Part shown: positions 51,332 to 60,182 of the stretch, piece after piece
How positions within the stretch are numbered: the stretch's first letter is position 1
Layout: every line of letters starts with the position of its first letter
Source: a virus
Direction: 5' to 3' (one strand)
IMG/VR virus record: IMGVR_UViG_3300010885_051426
Coordinates: 1 to 64,000 of that record
Length of the DNA: 64,000 nucleotides
Translations under genes and position numbers: made by a program
The notes under the pieces: model-generated
What the model was told of the DNA's origin: nothing
Database searches by the model: none
Seen by the model: only the letters and a program-made list of their open reading frames with translations

Positions 51332-54229
51332 TTAGGCGCTGGTCATGTCGACCAAATAGTTAGCAACCACCTGCCCATTTACCACAGTTACAACTTTGTC
51401 CGTGGCATCAACGTCCCGATTACCTTCCTGTTTGTTTACAACCGTGATCCAAGGAGTTCCTGACCCCAGGGTAGTATATTCTAGTTTGATCTGATCATAG
51501 GCTACGTTGTCTCTGGCCCATTGAGCTATATTATAATATTCACCAGCATCTACACCCTTGAACTGAATATTAGCAGCCTGACCCAGATTAAATGGTGTTG
51601 CTGTATTAAGTTCTCGTTCTACTGCAGTTAAAACCCCAGGTCCTAATGATGCTGTTATACCTGTAAATAGTTTACCCAGAGGGCTGTCTGGATCCGAATT
51701 AATTAATTCACCAGCTACTGGTTTGAATGCATCACTTATGATCATGTTGGGATACTGTTCTTTGAGTGGATCCAGAACATTTACTGCCAGAGATTTTAGA
51801 TTGGTTGCAATTTCGCCTATGCCCAGATTGCCCTGAGGACTCAGGAAGTTTTGCAGACCTACTTCCTGTACTCGACTACTTAGGTCACCAACATTGAAAT
51901 ATTTGCTCAGCTGCGCAACTGCAGGTATGTCAGTCCAGCTGGAAAATTCATTGACTACAGGTATGTTGCCCAGTAATTGTCTGGGCAGGCTCTTGTCAAA
52001 ATTGGTAATATTGCCTGCTACAAATGAGTTGATTAGGTTGTTGCCCTGGTCTAGTAAATTACCAGGTAATAAATCACTGAGACTGCCACCAGTACCAAAA
52101 AGATTACCCAGTCCAGTTCCTGTGGCAGTCAGGCCTGAGGCTGAACCACCCAGTAATACTGCACCACCACCCAGACTATTTTCTGCTGAACTAGGCAGCT
52201 TGCTCAGCAGACCTAACAAACCACCAGAACTACTGCCACTGCCCAGAATACCACTCAGCCCCTTGCCTATGGCATTTTGTGGATTGGCAATGTTTGTGGG
52301 TAATGGATTTAGACCAGTTTGTGTAAAGGCATTGGTGGTTGAACCATAGATGTCGCTTAGGGCACCATTGCCCAAGCCTGTGTCTGCAGCTGATTGAGAA
52401 TTGGCCGTGCCTGAATTTATGTTGACCGTGGCTGCATCCAGATCAAAGTCACCCTGTATTTCATGTTCTTCGTCGCCACTGACAGCATAGTTTAAATCTC
52501 CGCCTACGCGTGCATTTAAATAGTTGCCCGTGACTATGTTTAAATCCTGCTGAGCTTCAATGTTGATGTTTTTAGCCTTGATGTTAAAGGTTCCAGACAC
52601 ATTTAGGTCTGCATCATTTTTAATATTAATGGTTGTCTTGCCCAGCACTTCAACATCCAGTGCATTTTTAACCAATAAAGTTTTAGCACCATCCACGGTT
52701 ATGTCGTGATTTCCCATGACATACATGCGATTGTTGCGATTGTATATCTCGTAGTTTTCGCCTTTGACTTTATAAGAAACTGAACCTTCACGGTCTATTT
52801 CAACATAGGTTCCGGTTCTGTGATAAATGTGTATGCGTTCAGCATTGGGAGTATCATCCAGTTCTATGATGTGACCGCTTTCAGTTTCGCTTACATGATT
52901 GTAGGGATACTTGGCATTGAAAGCACTCTGTGGTTCGTTCCAGTTACCACCACTGGCATTGTTGGCAGTTGGTATGTTTTCACTGCGATTACGATCTTTT
53001 TCAGCCAACAATGTAGTAGTCAATCCAGTATTATTTGTGGCTAGTTTGTTGGTATCGGCTCGGCCTGTATAATCACATGTTGGATACACACTGTTAGGAT
53101 CACTGAATGCCGGTGGTTGGCCTAGTTTTACACTGTTTAATGAACCAGCCCAGTCTATTAGATTATTAAAAATATTTTTATTGCTTTTAACAGATGCAGC
53201 AACTACATTGTCAGCACTGGGTAATGTTGCATTGGAATTAATGGATCTGGCACCAACTTCCCACCAGGTTGAGGCCTGAGTGCCTACACCATCTGCAGTA
53301 TTTTTACCCTGTTTTAAATCTCGAGCACCAGTCCAACCTGTGAGATGTGCTGCACCCAGGTAGCCTGCAACCTGATCTGCTGGCATTTCGGCTTCTATGA
53401 CGCCCTTGCTGCGCAATATACTGTAATTACTAACAGTATTTTCATACATGGCTCGTTCTTGTGCATTGTTTTTATTCTGTTTAAAATCTTCTAGACTATA
53501 TACACCACTTTTACCAGTCCAATTTGCAGCATTGTTCATTTCAGCATTGGTTAAACTGCGAGCCGGAACTGGTGTTTTTAAATAGCCTATGGTTTGCAGT
53601 GCTTCGGCACCCACCTGATATTTTCCAACATAACCAAAGCTGTTCACAGTACCATAATTTTGTGTGGTGCCAGTACTGGAACTTTCTTTAAACCCTATGG
53701 AATTCATATAGGACTGTATGTTATCCTGAGACAATGGCGGCAGGGTCAAACTAATAGCATTGCTGCTGGTTGAGGTTGCATCCACGGGTTGGGGATTGTT
53801 GGGCAGGGCAACACCATTGGGATTCAGCACAACTCTATTGTTGGTGTCTCGTTGTGAATTAGTAGCATTGGATTCGGCCAGTGCCTGGGCCACACAGGCA
53901 TTGCTGGTATTGGGTATACCACCAAAAGTACCTAAAATCAAGGGCTGCTGACAATCTGCTCCATCTGCAAAGAATCCAACTACCCAGGTGCCTTCCAGTG
54001 GCCCCAGAGGAGCATGACCTTTACCAGATATGGCAGCACTTAGTATGGGCTGCATGGGCAGAGCCCAGGGCAAATCATTGGTGGGCAATACTGCTTTGTT
54101 ATCGTTATGATAACCAGTTATGCGAACTCGTACGCGACCCAGTTTGAGTGGATCCATGCGATCTTCGACCACACCCACCCACCACCAAAATCCATCGCGG
54201 GCAAATAAATTATCTATGCTGCTGCTCAT
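51332..54229 (-). CDS. 5: Baseplate hub spike protein gp5 with lysozyme-like and degenerate M15-like domains (965 aa)
   Basis: Residues 1-110 are the gp5 OB fold (WWVGVVEDRMDPLKLGRVRVRI, LGTFGG). Residues about 160-330 look like a lysozyme/transglycosylase domain with GFKES and SFGYVGKYQVGAEAL, which would open peptidoglycan. Residues about 400-610 carry the gp5 C-terminal spike (NAKYPYNHVSETESGH, then NDADLNVSGTFNIKAKNINIE repeats). After a Gly/Ser/Leu-rich linker, residues about 780-965 resemble an M15 peptidase (LGQAANIQF, EYYNIAQWARDNVAYDQIKLEY, GTPWITVV), but the zinc ligands appear replaced by F880, N887 and T929. T4 gp5 is 575 aa. Confidence 0.92.
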   Translation of the reverse strand: MSSSIDNLFARDGFWWWVGVVEDRMDPLKLGRVRVRITGYHNDNKAVLPTNDLPWALPMQPILSAAISGKGHAPLGPLEGTWVVGFFADGADCQQPLILGTFGGIPNTSNACVAQALAESNATNSQRDTNNRVVLNPNGVALPNNPQPVDATSTSSNAISLTLPPLSQDNIQSYMNSIGFKESSSTGTTQNYGTVNSFGYVGKYQVGAEALQTIGYLKTPVPARSLTNAEMNNAANWTGKSGVYSLEDFKQNKNNAQERAMYENTVSNYSILRSKGVIEAEMPADQVAGYLGAAHLTGWTGARDLKQGKNTADGVGTQASTWWEVGARSINSNATLPSADNVVAASVKSNKNIFNNLIDWAGSLNSVKLGQPPAFSDPNSVYPTCDYTGRADTNKLATNNTGLTTTLLAEKDRNRSENIPTANNASGGNWNEPQSAFNAKYPYNHVSETESGHIIELDDTPNAERIHIYHRTGTYVEIDREGSVSYKVKGENYEIYNRNNRMYVMGNHDITVDGAKTLLVKNALDVEVLGKTTINIKNDADLNVSGTFNIKAKNINIEAQQDLNIVTGNYLNARVGGDLNYAVSGDEEHEIQGDFDLDAATVNINSGTANSQSAADTGLGNGALSDIYGSTTNAFTQTGLNPLPTNIANPQNAIGKGLSGILGSGSSSGGLLGLLSKLPSSAENSLGGGAVLLGGSASGLTATGTGLGNLFGTGGSLSDLLPGNLLDQGNNLINSFVAGNITNFDKSLPRQLLGNIPVVNEFSSWTDIPAVAQLSKYFNVGDLSSRVQEVGLQNFLSPQGNLGIGEIATNLKSLAVNVLDPLKEQYPNMIISDAFKPVAGELINSDPDSPLGKLFTGITASLGPGVLTAVERELNTATPFNLGQAANIQFKGVDAGEYYNIAQWARDNVAYDQIKLEYTTLGSGTPWITVVNKQEGNRDVDATDKVVTVVNGQVVANYLVDMTSA

Positions 54230-55563
54230 TGTGTTTGATTCCCATTAAAACTATCCTTGACTAATTCTAAAACCATCATGTGTCTGGCCAGGTCCACCTT
54301 GTGTCTGATAGCTGTTACCAAATAAGTACCTGTAAAAATTTTATCATAATTAGGTTTATTTTTATCAGTGGCATCCAGAGGAGCTGATATAGGATAAACA
54401 AATCTTACCATGCTGCCAACTTCCATGTCTGTGCGACCTGGAACTGTAATTTCAATTTTAAAGTTGTTTAATTCATTCAAAGTGCTGGTTCGGCGTGGAA
54501 CAATGTCAGGTGCTCGATCAGCTACATTGTCGCGGAATCCTGTGTATAAATCAAAATGCTGCAAAGCAATTTGTTGATGACCAGCTGGTGCTTTCAGAAC
54601 ATCATCGCGAAATGGTGCCACTGGTGTTGATTCCATGTGTTCATATCCAGACCAATTGACTACGTGATCATAGTCATAAATTTCGTATTTTTTAGATATC
54701 ACATCCAGTGTGAACAGACGGTTGGCCAGATATCCATTTAGACTATTTTTAAGTAGGTTAATGTTTTCTATGATTTTAAAATCACTGACAGTCTTGTACT
54801 GACGATCAACCTCACTGGTAAAAAAGGATTCATCATTTATGGTATGTCCTAGAGGAGCATAGACATAGGTCTGGGCCACTTTTTGAATGTCATGATAGGT
54901 TTTATAAATCTGTTCGGCATTGATAAAATAAAAATTTTTATTACTTTCAAAAAATAAATATCCAGGATTGTTAAATCCATCGCCTATGGCCTTGCTGGCC
55001 AACCAGTTTAGGCATTTAAGTGGACGCCAACCTGGACTGGTAAATTTAACCTGATTGGTAGTCTGTCCCAGTATGACTAATTTAGTATATTCAGAGTCGC
55101 CATTTCGACTGACTGCAACATATTCTTCAAATATTTTTTTAACTACAGCATCTACCTTACCACTAAAAGTTTTGTAAATAGGACTCAGAGCATCTATCAT
55201 GATTTCTGGACTGACAAAATGCATGATATAACTTTGTTTGGCTGTATCATTGGTGAGTATTTTGTCAGTAATGCTGTATACCTTGAAGGTTTTATAAATG
55301 ACAGTATTTTCCATGCTGGGTGTATAAAATTTAATGCGTACATATTCATCACCAATGATGCCATGCTGTTGTGCCAGATTGGCATTGTCAATGATTAATA
55401 TGTTGCCGGCCAGACCGGTTCTAAACATGTCTTCGTAGAGGTTTAACTCACTAACAAACAGTCTAATGTCAATTTCTTCACCAGAGTTTGTAATCAAGGT
55501 AACTTCGTCTAGCTGTACATCACCGGCTGCATTAACGCCAGTGGTTAAATCAGTCTGAAGCAT
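54226..55563 (-). CDS. 27: Baseplate hub protein (T4 gp27-like)
   Basis: The 445-residue protein begins with a beta barrel region (EVTLITNSGEEIDIRLFVSELNLYEDMF, LAGNILIIDNANL) and continues with CLNWLASKAIGDGFNNPGYLFFESNKNFYFIN, the pattern of hub proteins that form the trimer between tube and spike. It stands directly before gp5 and overlaps it by 4 bases, as expected for gp27. T4 gp27 is 391 aa. Assignment is by pattern and context, as homology is weak by eye. Confidence 0.82.
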   Translation of the reverse strand: MLQTDLTTGVNAAGDVQLDEVTLITNSGEEIDIRLFVSELNLYEDMFRTGLAGNILIIDNANLAQQHGIIGDEYVRIKFYTPSMENTVIYKTFKVYSITDKILTNDTAKQSYIMHFVSPEIMIDALSPIYKTFSGKVDAVVKKIFEEYVAVSRNGDSEYTKLVILGQTTNQVKFTSPGWRPLKCLNWLASKAIGDGFNNPGYLFFESNKNFYFINAEQIYKTYHDIQKVAQTYVYAPLGHTINDESFFTSEVDRQYKTVSDFKIIENINLLKNSLNGYLANRLFTLDVISKKYEIYDYDHVVNWSGYEHMESTPVAPFRDDVLKAPAGHQQIALQHFDLYTGFRDNVADRAPDIVPRRTSTLNELNNFKIEITVPGRTDMEVGSMVRFVYPISAPLDATDKNKPNYDKIFTGTYLVTAIRHKVDLARHMMVLELVKDSFNGNQTQ

Positions 55564-56296
55564 TGTTTAATATTCCTATGAAGCTTTCAATAAAACGAGG
55601 TACATACTGTGGTTTAACAACTTTAATGGTTCTGCGAGCTTCGTTGATGGCTTCTTCGTACTCGGTGTTGGTGATACGAGTAACTGTTGAACTATAACTA
55701 TAATTATCTATCATAACCTGACCAACCACAGGTGTAACTATGGGTAATCCTGCTATTGTTAGACTGGTATTAGAATTTACTGCTAATACTGAATAACTAC
55801 TTGTAGTAGTTCCAAATCTAACACCAAAAGATGTACTTAGTACTTCAGTAGTAAATAATGTGTTAGTACCAATAACAGCAATGCTGGTAAAACTAGTACC
55901 AGCAGCTATGTTCACAGTACCAGTAAATACCTTGTAGTATACAGTATCGCCAGAACTATTTTCGTAATGATGCGCAGCATTAACTTTGTCTGCGCCATAT
56001 TTGTCCTTGATATATGCAGTTAATGCTGTTTTGGTCTGTACCCATTCAAATCTGGGATCCAGAGTTTCATTGGTAATTAATATGACCCAATGCAGATTAG
56101 AATCGCCATAGAGTTTATGAGCCACAATTTCTGGAGTTTCACCATCGGTCAGCTCATATTCATAATAGGCACTGCTGCCCAATATGCTGTTGACATCGGC
56201 TTTGACTCTGCGAAAAAAGTCAGTCATGGCAAAACTACTGACTCCCTGGTCCAGACTGTATTCAATCACAGGAAAATTTTCAAAATATTTACTCAT
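55550..56296 (-). CDS. 53: Baseplate wedge protein (T4 gp53-like) with inserted beta module
   Basis: The N-terminal 120 residues match gp53 (YFENFPVIEYSLDQG, YELTDGETPEIVAHKLYGDSNLHWVILITNETLDPRFEW), including the LysM-like block. The C-terminus has NTEYEEAINEARRTIKVVKPQYV, also conserved. Between them residues about 125-192 (DNA 55721-55924) form a separate beta module with FTGTVNIAAGTSF, GTNTLFTTEV, SYSVLAVNSNTSLTI, which splits the family sequence. The same module type occurs in other virion genes here. It overlaps gp27 by 14 bases. Confidence 0.92.
   Translation of the reverse strand: MSKYFENFPVIEYSLDQGVSSFAMTDFFRRVKADVNSILGSSAYYEYELTDGETPEIVAHKLYGDSNLHWVILITNETLDPRFEWVQTKTALTAYIKDKYGADKVNAAHHYENSSGDTVYYKVFTGTVNIAAGTSFTSIAVIGTNTLFTTEVLSTSFGVRFGTTTSSYSVLAVNSNTSLTIAGLPIVTPVVGQVMIDNYSYSSTVTRITNTEYEEAINEARRTIKVVKPQYVPRFIESFIGILNNASD
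55721..55924 (-). other. Inserted beta module inside gp53
   Basis: A roughly 68-residue unit lies between two conserved gp53 blocks. It follows the pattern GT-x-F ... YSVLAVNSNTSLTI that recurs in the 968-aa, 1105-aa and 2335-aa virion proteins. Confidence 0.65.
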
Positions 56297-56298
56297 GG

Positions 56299-57564
56299 TT
56301 AGAATCCTTCTTGGTCTATGCGTTCTTTAGTCAGGCGTTCTAGTTCTCTGAATTCAAGACTTAGATTAATTTCTGTTGGCATACCATCAGCAAAGGTATT
56401 CCAGGCCTGACCACCATAGTCTACACTCATGCGTTCCAGCACACAGGTGCTGATTCTGTGCAGATTTTTATTTTCTCGACCATTGAAATAATAGGCTATA
56501 TCAAAGGTGCTGGGATACACATAGAATAACTGACCTGCACTTACTTCAGGATGCATGTGTAGTTTAAATCTCTTGACGATGTTTTTTATAGCCTCGGCTT
56601 CGTTTGGGCTACGCGGAAACAATTTATAATCAAAACGGAATGTACGATTTTCTACGTTGCGGAAAATTTGTTCTCTGAAAGGATTTGGTGCTAGTCCAGA
56701 TCCAAACTGTAGTGCATCTGCCAGTGCAAAATCTGCACCCAGTACATTGGCTATGCCCTGAGGTAACTTGGCTGCAGTAAGAGCTAAAATTCTGGTTAAA
56801 TCATTGCGGCGTTCGCCCTGTAATTGATCACTAAAACTACCTGTGCTCAGGGCACCTATGAATGTTCCCAGATCCTTACCATCATAATCAACACCATATT
56901 TAACACTGGGTTTTTCATTCACGGCCAGCATTATGGCATCACTGATGCGAAATGAACGATTAGGTGTAAACAAACCCAGGCTGGTATTTAACCAATCACC
57001 TACGTTGTAGCCTGCAACACCACCAACAGCGCCACCTGTTAGTTGTGAACCTATCTGTATGACCTTGCCAGTTAAACTACTTTGCCCTAGATTTTTTGTT
57101 ACAATACCGGCACCAGCAACACCAACAGCGGCACCCAGGCCAGCACCAAAGATCTTAACGGCTGAACCAGCAACATCTCTGCCACTTAAACTAGTGCCTA
57201 CAGATTTAACTGCTACTTTATTTCCAGTGCCCTTGAATTTGCTTTTTTCTCGTACATTGATAAAAAACACCATGTAGTGAGGTAGGTCCGGAGCCGAGGC
57301 TGTTTTTTCAGGATAGCGATGCAGACTTACGTTATAACGTAAACCGCCAGCTGAACCTGTATCTGGGCCAAAATATTCAGGCTGCAGATCGCGTGGTGAT
57401 TTCTGATCAACTGTTCCTGTAGGTGTGCCTTTGAAATAGGACGTAGATCCAGGAACATTGGCTGTTGTTAATCCTGGTGTAGTACCGAATTTAACAGCAT
57501 CCTGAGGTGATACCATGCCACCATTAAAAAATGGATTGTTAGAGGGGGTGTCTGTTAAAGCCAT
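56299..57564 (-). CDS. 48: Baseplate tail tube cap protein (T4 gp48-like)
   Basis: The 421-residue protein ends with the gp48 block YVYPSTFDIAYYFNGRENKNLHRISTCVLERMSVDYGGQAWNTFADGMPTEINLSLEFRELERLTKERI in outline, and has NVENRTFRFDYKLFPRSPNEA before it. gp48 caps the hub and starts tube growth together with gp54. The middle (about 130-200) is unusually glycine/alanine-rich and hydrophobic. It is the first gene of the long leftward late region, next to the divergent promoter zone. Confidence 0.93.
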   Translation of the reverse strand: MALTDTPSNNPFFNGGMVSPQDAVKFGTTPGLTTANVPGSTSYFKGTPTGTVDQKSPRDLQPEYFGPDTGSAGGLRYNVSLHRYPEKTASAPDLPHYMVFFINVREKSKFKGTGNKVAVKSVGTSLSGRDVAGSAVKIFGAGLGAAVGVAGAGIVTKNLGQSSLTGKVIQIGSQLTGGAVGGVAGYNVGDWLNTSLGLFTPNRSFRISDAIMLAVNEKPSVKYGVDYDGKDLGTFIGALSTGSFSDQLQGERRNDLTRILALTAAKLPQGIANVLGADFALADALQFGSGLAPNPFREQIFRNVENRTFRFDYKLFPRSPNEAEAIKNIVKRFKLHMHPEVSAGQLFYVYPSTFDIAYYFNGRENKNLHRISTCVLERMSVDYGGQAWNTFADGMPTEINLSLEFRELERLTKERIDQEGF

Positions 57565-57574
57565 GTGCTGGTCC

Positions 57575-57582
57575 TATAAATA
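57575..57582 (+). promoter_or_regulatory. Rightward late promoter TATAAATA before gp4
   Basis: An exact plus-strand TATAAATA in the 44-bp divergent gap, 26 bases before the gp4 start. Confidence 0.8.
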
Positions 57583-57600
57583 AGTAATACTATTAAGAAT

Positions 57601-57608
57601 TATTTATC
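57601..57608 (-). promoter_or_regulatory. Leftward late promoter variant GATAAATA before gp48
   Basis: Minus-strand GATAAATA, 37 bases before the gp48 start and facing away from the rightward box. It differs from TATAAATA at the first base. Confidence 0.5.
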
Positions 57609-58061
57609 ATGTATTCTAATAATGTTTATAAAGGTCGTTACCGTGTTATTAATTATAAAAAATACACTGGTAATCCTAACAATGTAATTTATCGCAGTTT
57701 CTGGGAATTTAAATTCATGAAATACTGTGATAACAATCCCAATGTGTTAGAATGGGGCAGCGAGGAAATCGTCATACCTTATTTATCACCGGTGGATGGT
57801 AAAGCACACAGATACTTTGTAGATTTTTATATGAAAGTACAGGACAGTGCAGGTAAAGTATCTAGGTATCTTATAGAAATTAAACCAGCTAAATTTACAC
57901 GACCACCCGAAATACCCAAACGACGCACCCGACAGTTCGTGCAGGAAGTATTTCAGTATGGAGTTAATCAGGCCAAATGGAAGAGTGCACGAGAGTTTTG
58001 TGAGAATCGTGGCTGGAAATTTGAGATAATCACCGAAAAAGAACTAGGACTGGATAAATAA
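57609..58061 (+). CDS. 4: Head completion protein (T4 gp4-like)
   Basis: The 150-residue protein equals T4 gp4 in length. VYKGRYRVINYKKYTGNPNNVIYRSFWEFKFMKYCD, EIVIPYLSPVDGKAHRYFVDFYM and YLIEIKPAKFTRPP are the conserved blocks. The FVDF and EIKP elements follow the restriction-endonuclease (TnsA-like) fold with acidic and lysine residues, so a nuclease-type role in trimming packaged DNA is possible. It is the first gene of the rightward late unit. Confidence 0.95.
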   Translation: MYSNNVYKGRYRVINYKKYTGNPNNVIYRSFWEFKFMKYCDNNPNVLEWGSEEIVIPYLSPVDGKAHRYFVDFYMKVQDSAGKVSRYLIEIKPAKFTRPPEIPKRRTRQFVQEVFQYGVNQAKWKSAREFCENRGWKFEIITEKELGLDK

Positions 58062-58063
58062 AC

Positions 58064-58621
58064 ATGGCCACACCGTTCGAAGCACTCAGAGTTGATGCTG
58101 CCAGTACTCGTCGCAGTCAGCAATGGTATCAACAGCAGATAAAAAATCTCAAGGACGTGCAATCACGAACCAGTGCAGCCATTAGACAGGGCGATCAGAA
58201 CATTGTTCCGGGTAATTTGTATCTGTTCAGATATGATCCCAAACACAAGGATACATTGCCTTATTATGATACCATGCCACTGGTGTTGCCCTTTGCCTGG
58301 GCTCAGGGTGGATTTTTAGGTATCAATCTGCATTATTTGCCCTATGGGCTAAGATTTAAGCTCATGGGAGCTTTGCTGGAACTGGTAACAGATATTTCAG
58401 ATCCCAAGAGCAGAGCCAGAGTAAGCTGGGCCATATTAAACAATACGGCTCGTTTCCCTGGAGTTGCACCCTGTGTTAAACATTATTTGGGTGCGCAGAT
58501 TCGCAGTAAATTTTTAAACATACCCAACGATCAATGGGTGGCAGCAAGCATGATGCCACTGGAGCAGTTCAAGGGTGCTACAAAAGAGCGCGTGTTTACA
58601 GACAGTAGGAGAATGGCCTAA
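58064..58621 (+). CDS. Conserved T4-superfamily protein of unknown role (185 aa)
   Basis: I recognise the block NLYLFRYDPKHKDTLPYYDTMPLVLPFAWAQGGFLGINLHYLP as conserved in cyanophage-like and other T4 relatives beside gp4, but I cannot give it a reliable name. The C-terminus (WVAASMMPLEQFKGATKERVF) is also conserved in feel. No catalytic motif or membrane segment is visible. It is coupled to the next gene by TAATG overlap at 58621. A head-completion or baseplate role is likely from context. Confidence 0.8.
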   Translation: MATPFEALRVDAASTRRSQQWYQQQIKNLKDVQSRTSAAIRQGDQNIVPGNLYLFRYDPKHKDTLPYYDTMPLVLPFAWAQGGFLGINLHYLPYGLRFKLMGALLELVTDISDPKSRARVSWAILNNTARFPGVAPCVKHYLGAQIRSKFLNIPNDQWVAASMMPLEQFKGATKERVFTDSRRMA

Positions 58622-59448
58622 TGGCTAGATTACCAGTAACACAAGTAACTGTTAAAACCACTAAAGTAAGTGGTGCAGCTAATTTTACTTTAAAAAACTT
58701 TTTAGCTGAAGTTCGTCGAGCTGGGCTGGCCAGACCAAACCGCTTTGAAATTCTTGTACAGCCACCTGGTGTGTTGTCTGGTACTGAAAGTCAGTTGGTT
58801 AGCCTCATGGCTGACGCTACATTGTTGCCTGGTAAACGAGTGTTAACTAGTCGTCAGCAACTATTTGGACCACCTGAATTTTTTCCTGTGGGGGTGGATT
58901 ATGGTGGTGACTCTTTAAACATACAATTCATAGTAGATCGTGAACTACGAACAAAATTATTTTTTGATTCCTGGATGGAACAAGTAATATCACCTACACA
59001 GAGTAATAATCGTACCTGGCACGCTACCAGATACAGATCTGACTACATAGGTCGTATTGTGATTAATCAGTTAGACGAAAGTGATTCTGTAATGTACAGT
59101 GTTACTGTGTATGATGTGTTTCCTGTGGCTATCAACCCCATGCAAATGGACAATAATATCACAGGAGCCGTACACAAGCTCAACGTATCATTTAACTATA
59201 GATACTGGGATACCAATCAGATAGCACCCAATACACGAGCCAATAGTTCTATCTGGAATGATATATTTGGCATATTTGGATCTAAATCAATTAACAATCC
59301 TGGGTTGCCTACATTGCCTGTTGTAGATACCAATACCAATCAGAGTCAATTTATTTTAACGCCGCAGCAGCAGGCTCAGAATGTATTACAACCAGGATCT
59401 AATCCAGGCACGGGTTCACAGGGTGGTGAGTTCTTTTTAATTAAATAG
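58621..59448 (+). CDS. gp54-like baseplate tube initiator / tube-fold protein (275 aa)
   Basis: The protein has the tail-tube fold order: ARPNRFEILVQPP, ATLLPGKRVLTSRQQLFGPPEFFPVGVDYGG, LNIQFIVDRELRTKLFFDSWMEQVISP, SVTVYDVFPVAINPMQMD and HKLNVSFNYRYW. This is related to gp19 and to gp54, the protein that initiates tube growth on the baseplate. A C-terminal 60-residue polar tail is rich in Gln/Asn and Pro. The location in the hub block (gp26 next) supports gp54. A separate tube paralogue (6638-7213) leaves some doubt. Confidence 0.68.
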   Translation: MARLPVTQVTVKTTKVSGAANFTLKNFLAEVRRAGLARPNRFEILVQPPGVLSGTESQLVSLMADATLLPGKRVLTSRQQLFGPPEFFPVGVDYGGDSLNIQFIVDRELRTKLFFDSWMEQVISPTQSNNRTWHATRYRSDYIGRIVINQLDESDSVMYSVTVYDVFPVAINPMQMDNNITGAVHKLNVSFNYRYWDTNQIAPNTRANSSIWNDIFGIFGSKSINNPGLPTLPVVDTNTNQSQFILTPQQQAQNVLQPGSNPGTGSQGGEFFLIK

Positions 59449-59460
59449 CAGGAGTAAATT

Positions 59461-60162
59461 ATGTCTTTGCCTCGCATTGATGTGCCGTCATATACCTGTA
59501 TGCTACCCAGCACGGGTCAGCAATTACAGTTTAGACCATTTTTGGTCAAAGAACAAAAGCAGTTACTCATTGCCATGGGCGGTGATGAACTAGAAAGATT
59601 TAACACAGTTAAAGCAGTTGTATCAGTATGTTTTGAAAATAATAAACTGGATGTTGATGCTCTGAGCTCAGCTGATTTAGAATTTTTGTTTTTACAGCTT
59701 AGAATACGCAGCGTTGGTGAATCCGTGGATTTAATTTTAACCTGTGCTGAATGTGGTAACAAACAGGATTCAGTACTGGATTTATTAAATGTGGTTGTTA
59801 CAACGCCAGCTGGTCATGTTAGAGACATTGAACTGGAACCAGGTCTGAGCATTAGTCTCAGAGACCCAGACATGGCACAGGTTGCTGCAATCAAACAGGC
59901 CACCACTGTAGATGAAATCATAGCTGTTATAGCTGGTTGCATAACAGGTATCTGGAAAGATGATGAATTTTTTGCTGCACAGGACTATAGTCACACACAA
60001 CTGGTGGAATTCATAGAAAATCTAAGTCCTCAGCATCTGGAACATTTTAATGAATTTTTTAAAACATTACCTACACTGACTCATACATTAAATTACAAAT
60101 GTAAAGAGTGTGGTGCAGATAATGCCGCAGTCCTGGAGGGACTGCAGAGTTTTTTCGTCTGA
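59461..60162 (+). CDS. 26: Baseplate hub assembly protein (T4 gp26-like), zero-frame product
   Basis: The 233-residue protein belongs to the T4 baseplate gp26 family: RPFLVKEQKQLLIAM, TVKAVVSVCFEN, DLEFLFLQLRIRSVGESVDL. Two CxxC pairs (TCAECGNK and KCKECGAD) could hold a zinc ion. The family parallels the lambda gpG tail chaperone. The last codons AGT TTT TTC form an in-frame slippery heptamer just before GTC TGA, so a fraction of ribosomes may shift to the -1 frame and add the gp51-like tail. An AGGAG site precedes the ATG. Confidence 0.9.
   Translation: MSLPRIDVPSYTCMLPSTGQQLQFRPFLVKEQKQLLIAMGGDELERFNTVKAVVSVCFENNKLDVDALSSADLEFLFLQLRIRSVGESVDLILTCAECGNKQDSVLDLLNVVVTTPAGHVRDIELEPGLSISLRDPDMAQVAAIKQATTVDEIIAVIAGCITGIWKDDEFFAAQDYSHTQLVEFIENLSPQHLEHFNEFFKTLPTLTHTLNYKCKECGADNAAVLEGLQSFFV
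60135..60156 (+). promoter_or_regulatory. Candidate -1 ribosomal frameshift signal (gp26 to gp51-like)
   Basis: The heptamer T TTT TTC lies at 60150-60156 in the gp26 frame. GGAGGG (60135-60140) sits 9 bases upstream, like the stimulatory Shine-Dalgarno sequence of dnaX. The -1 frame is open from 60150 to the TAA at 60348-60350. Confidence 0.7.
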
Positions 60163-60182
60163 TTCTTTCACACGAGACACTC

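Noticed and set aside
51894-52349. 151-codon plus-strand frame inside gp5
   Set aside because: It lies opposite the Gly/Ser/Leu-rich linker of gp5 and is rich in Leu/Pro; the sense strand has clear gp5 homology on both sides.
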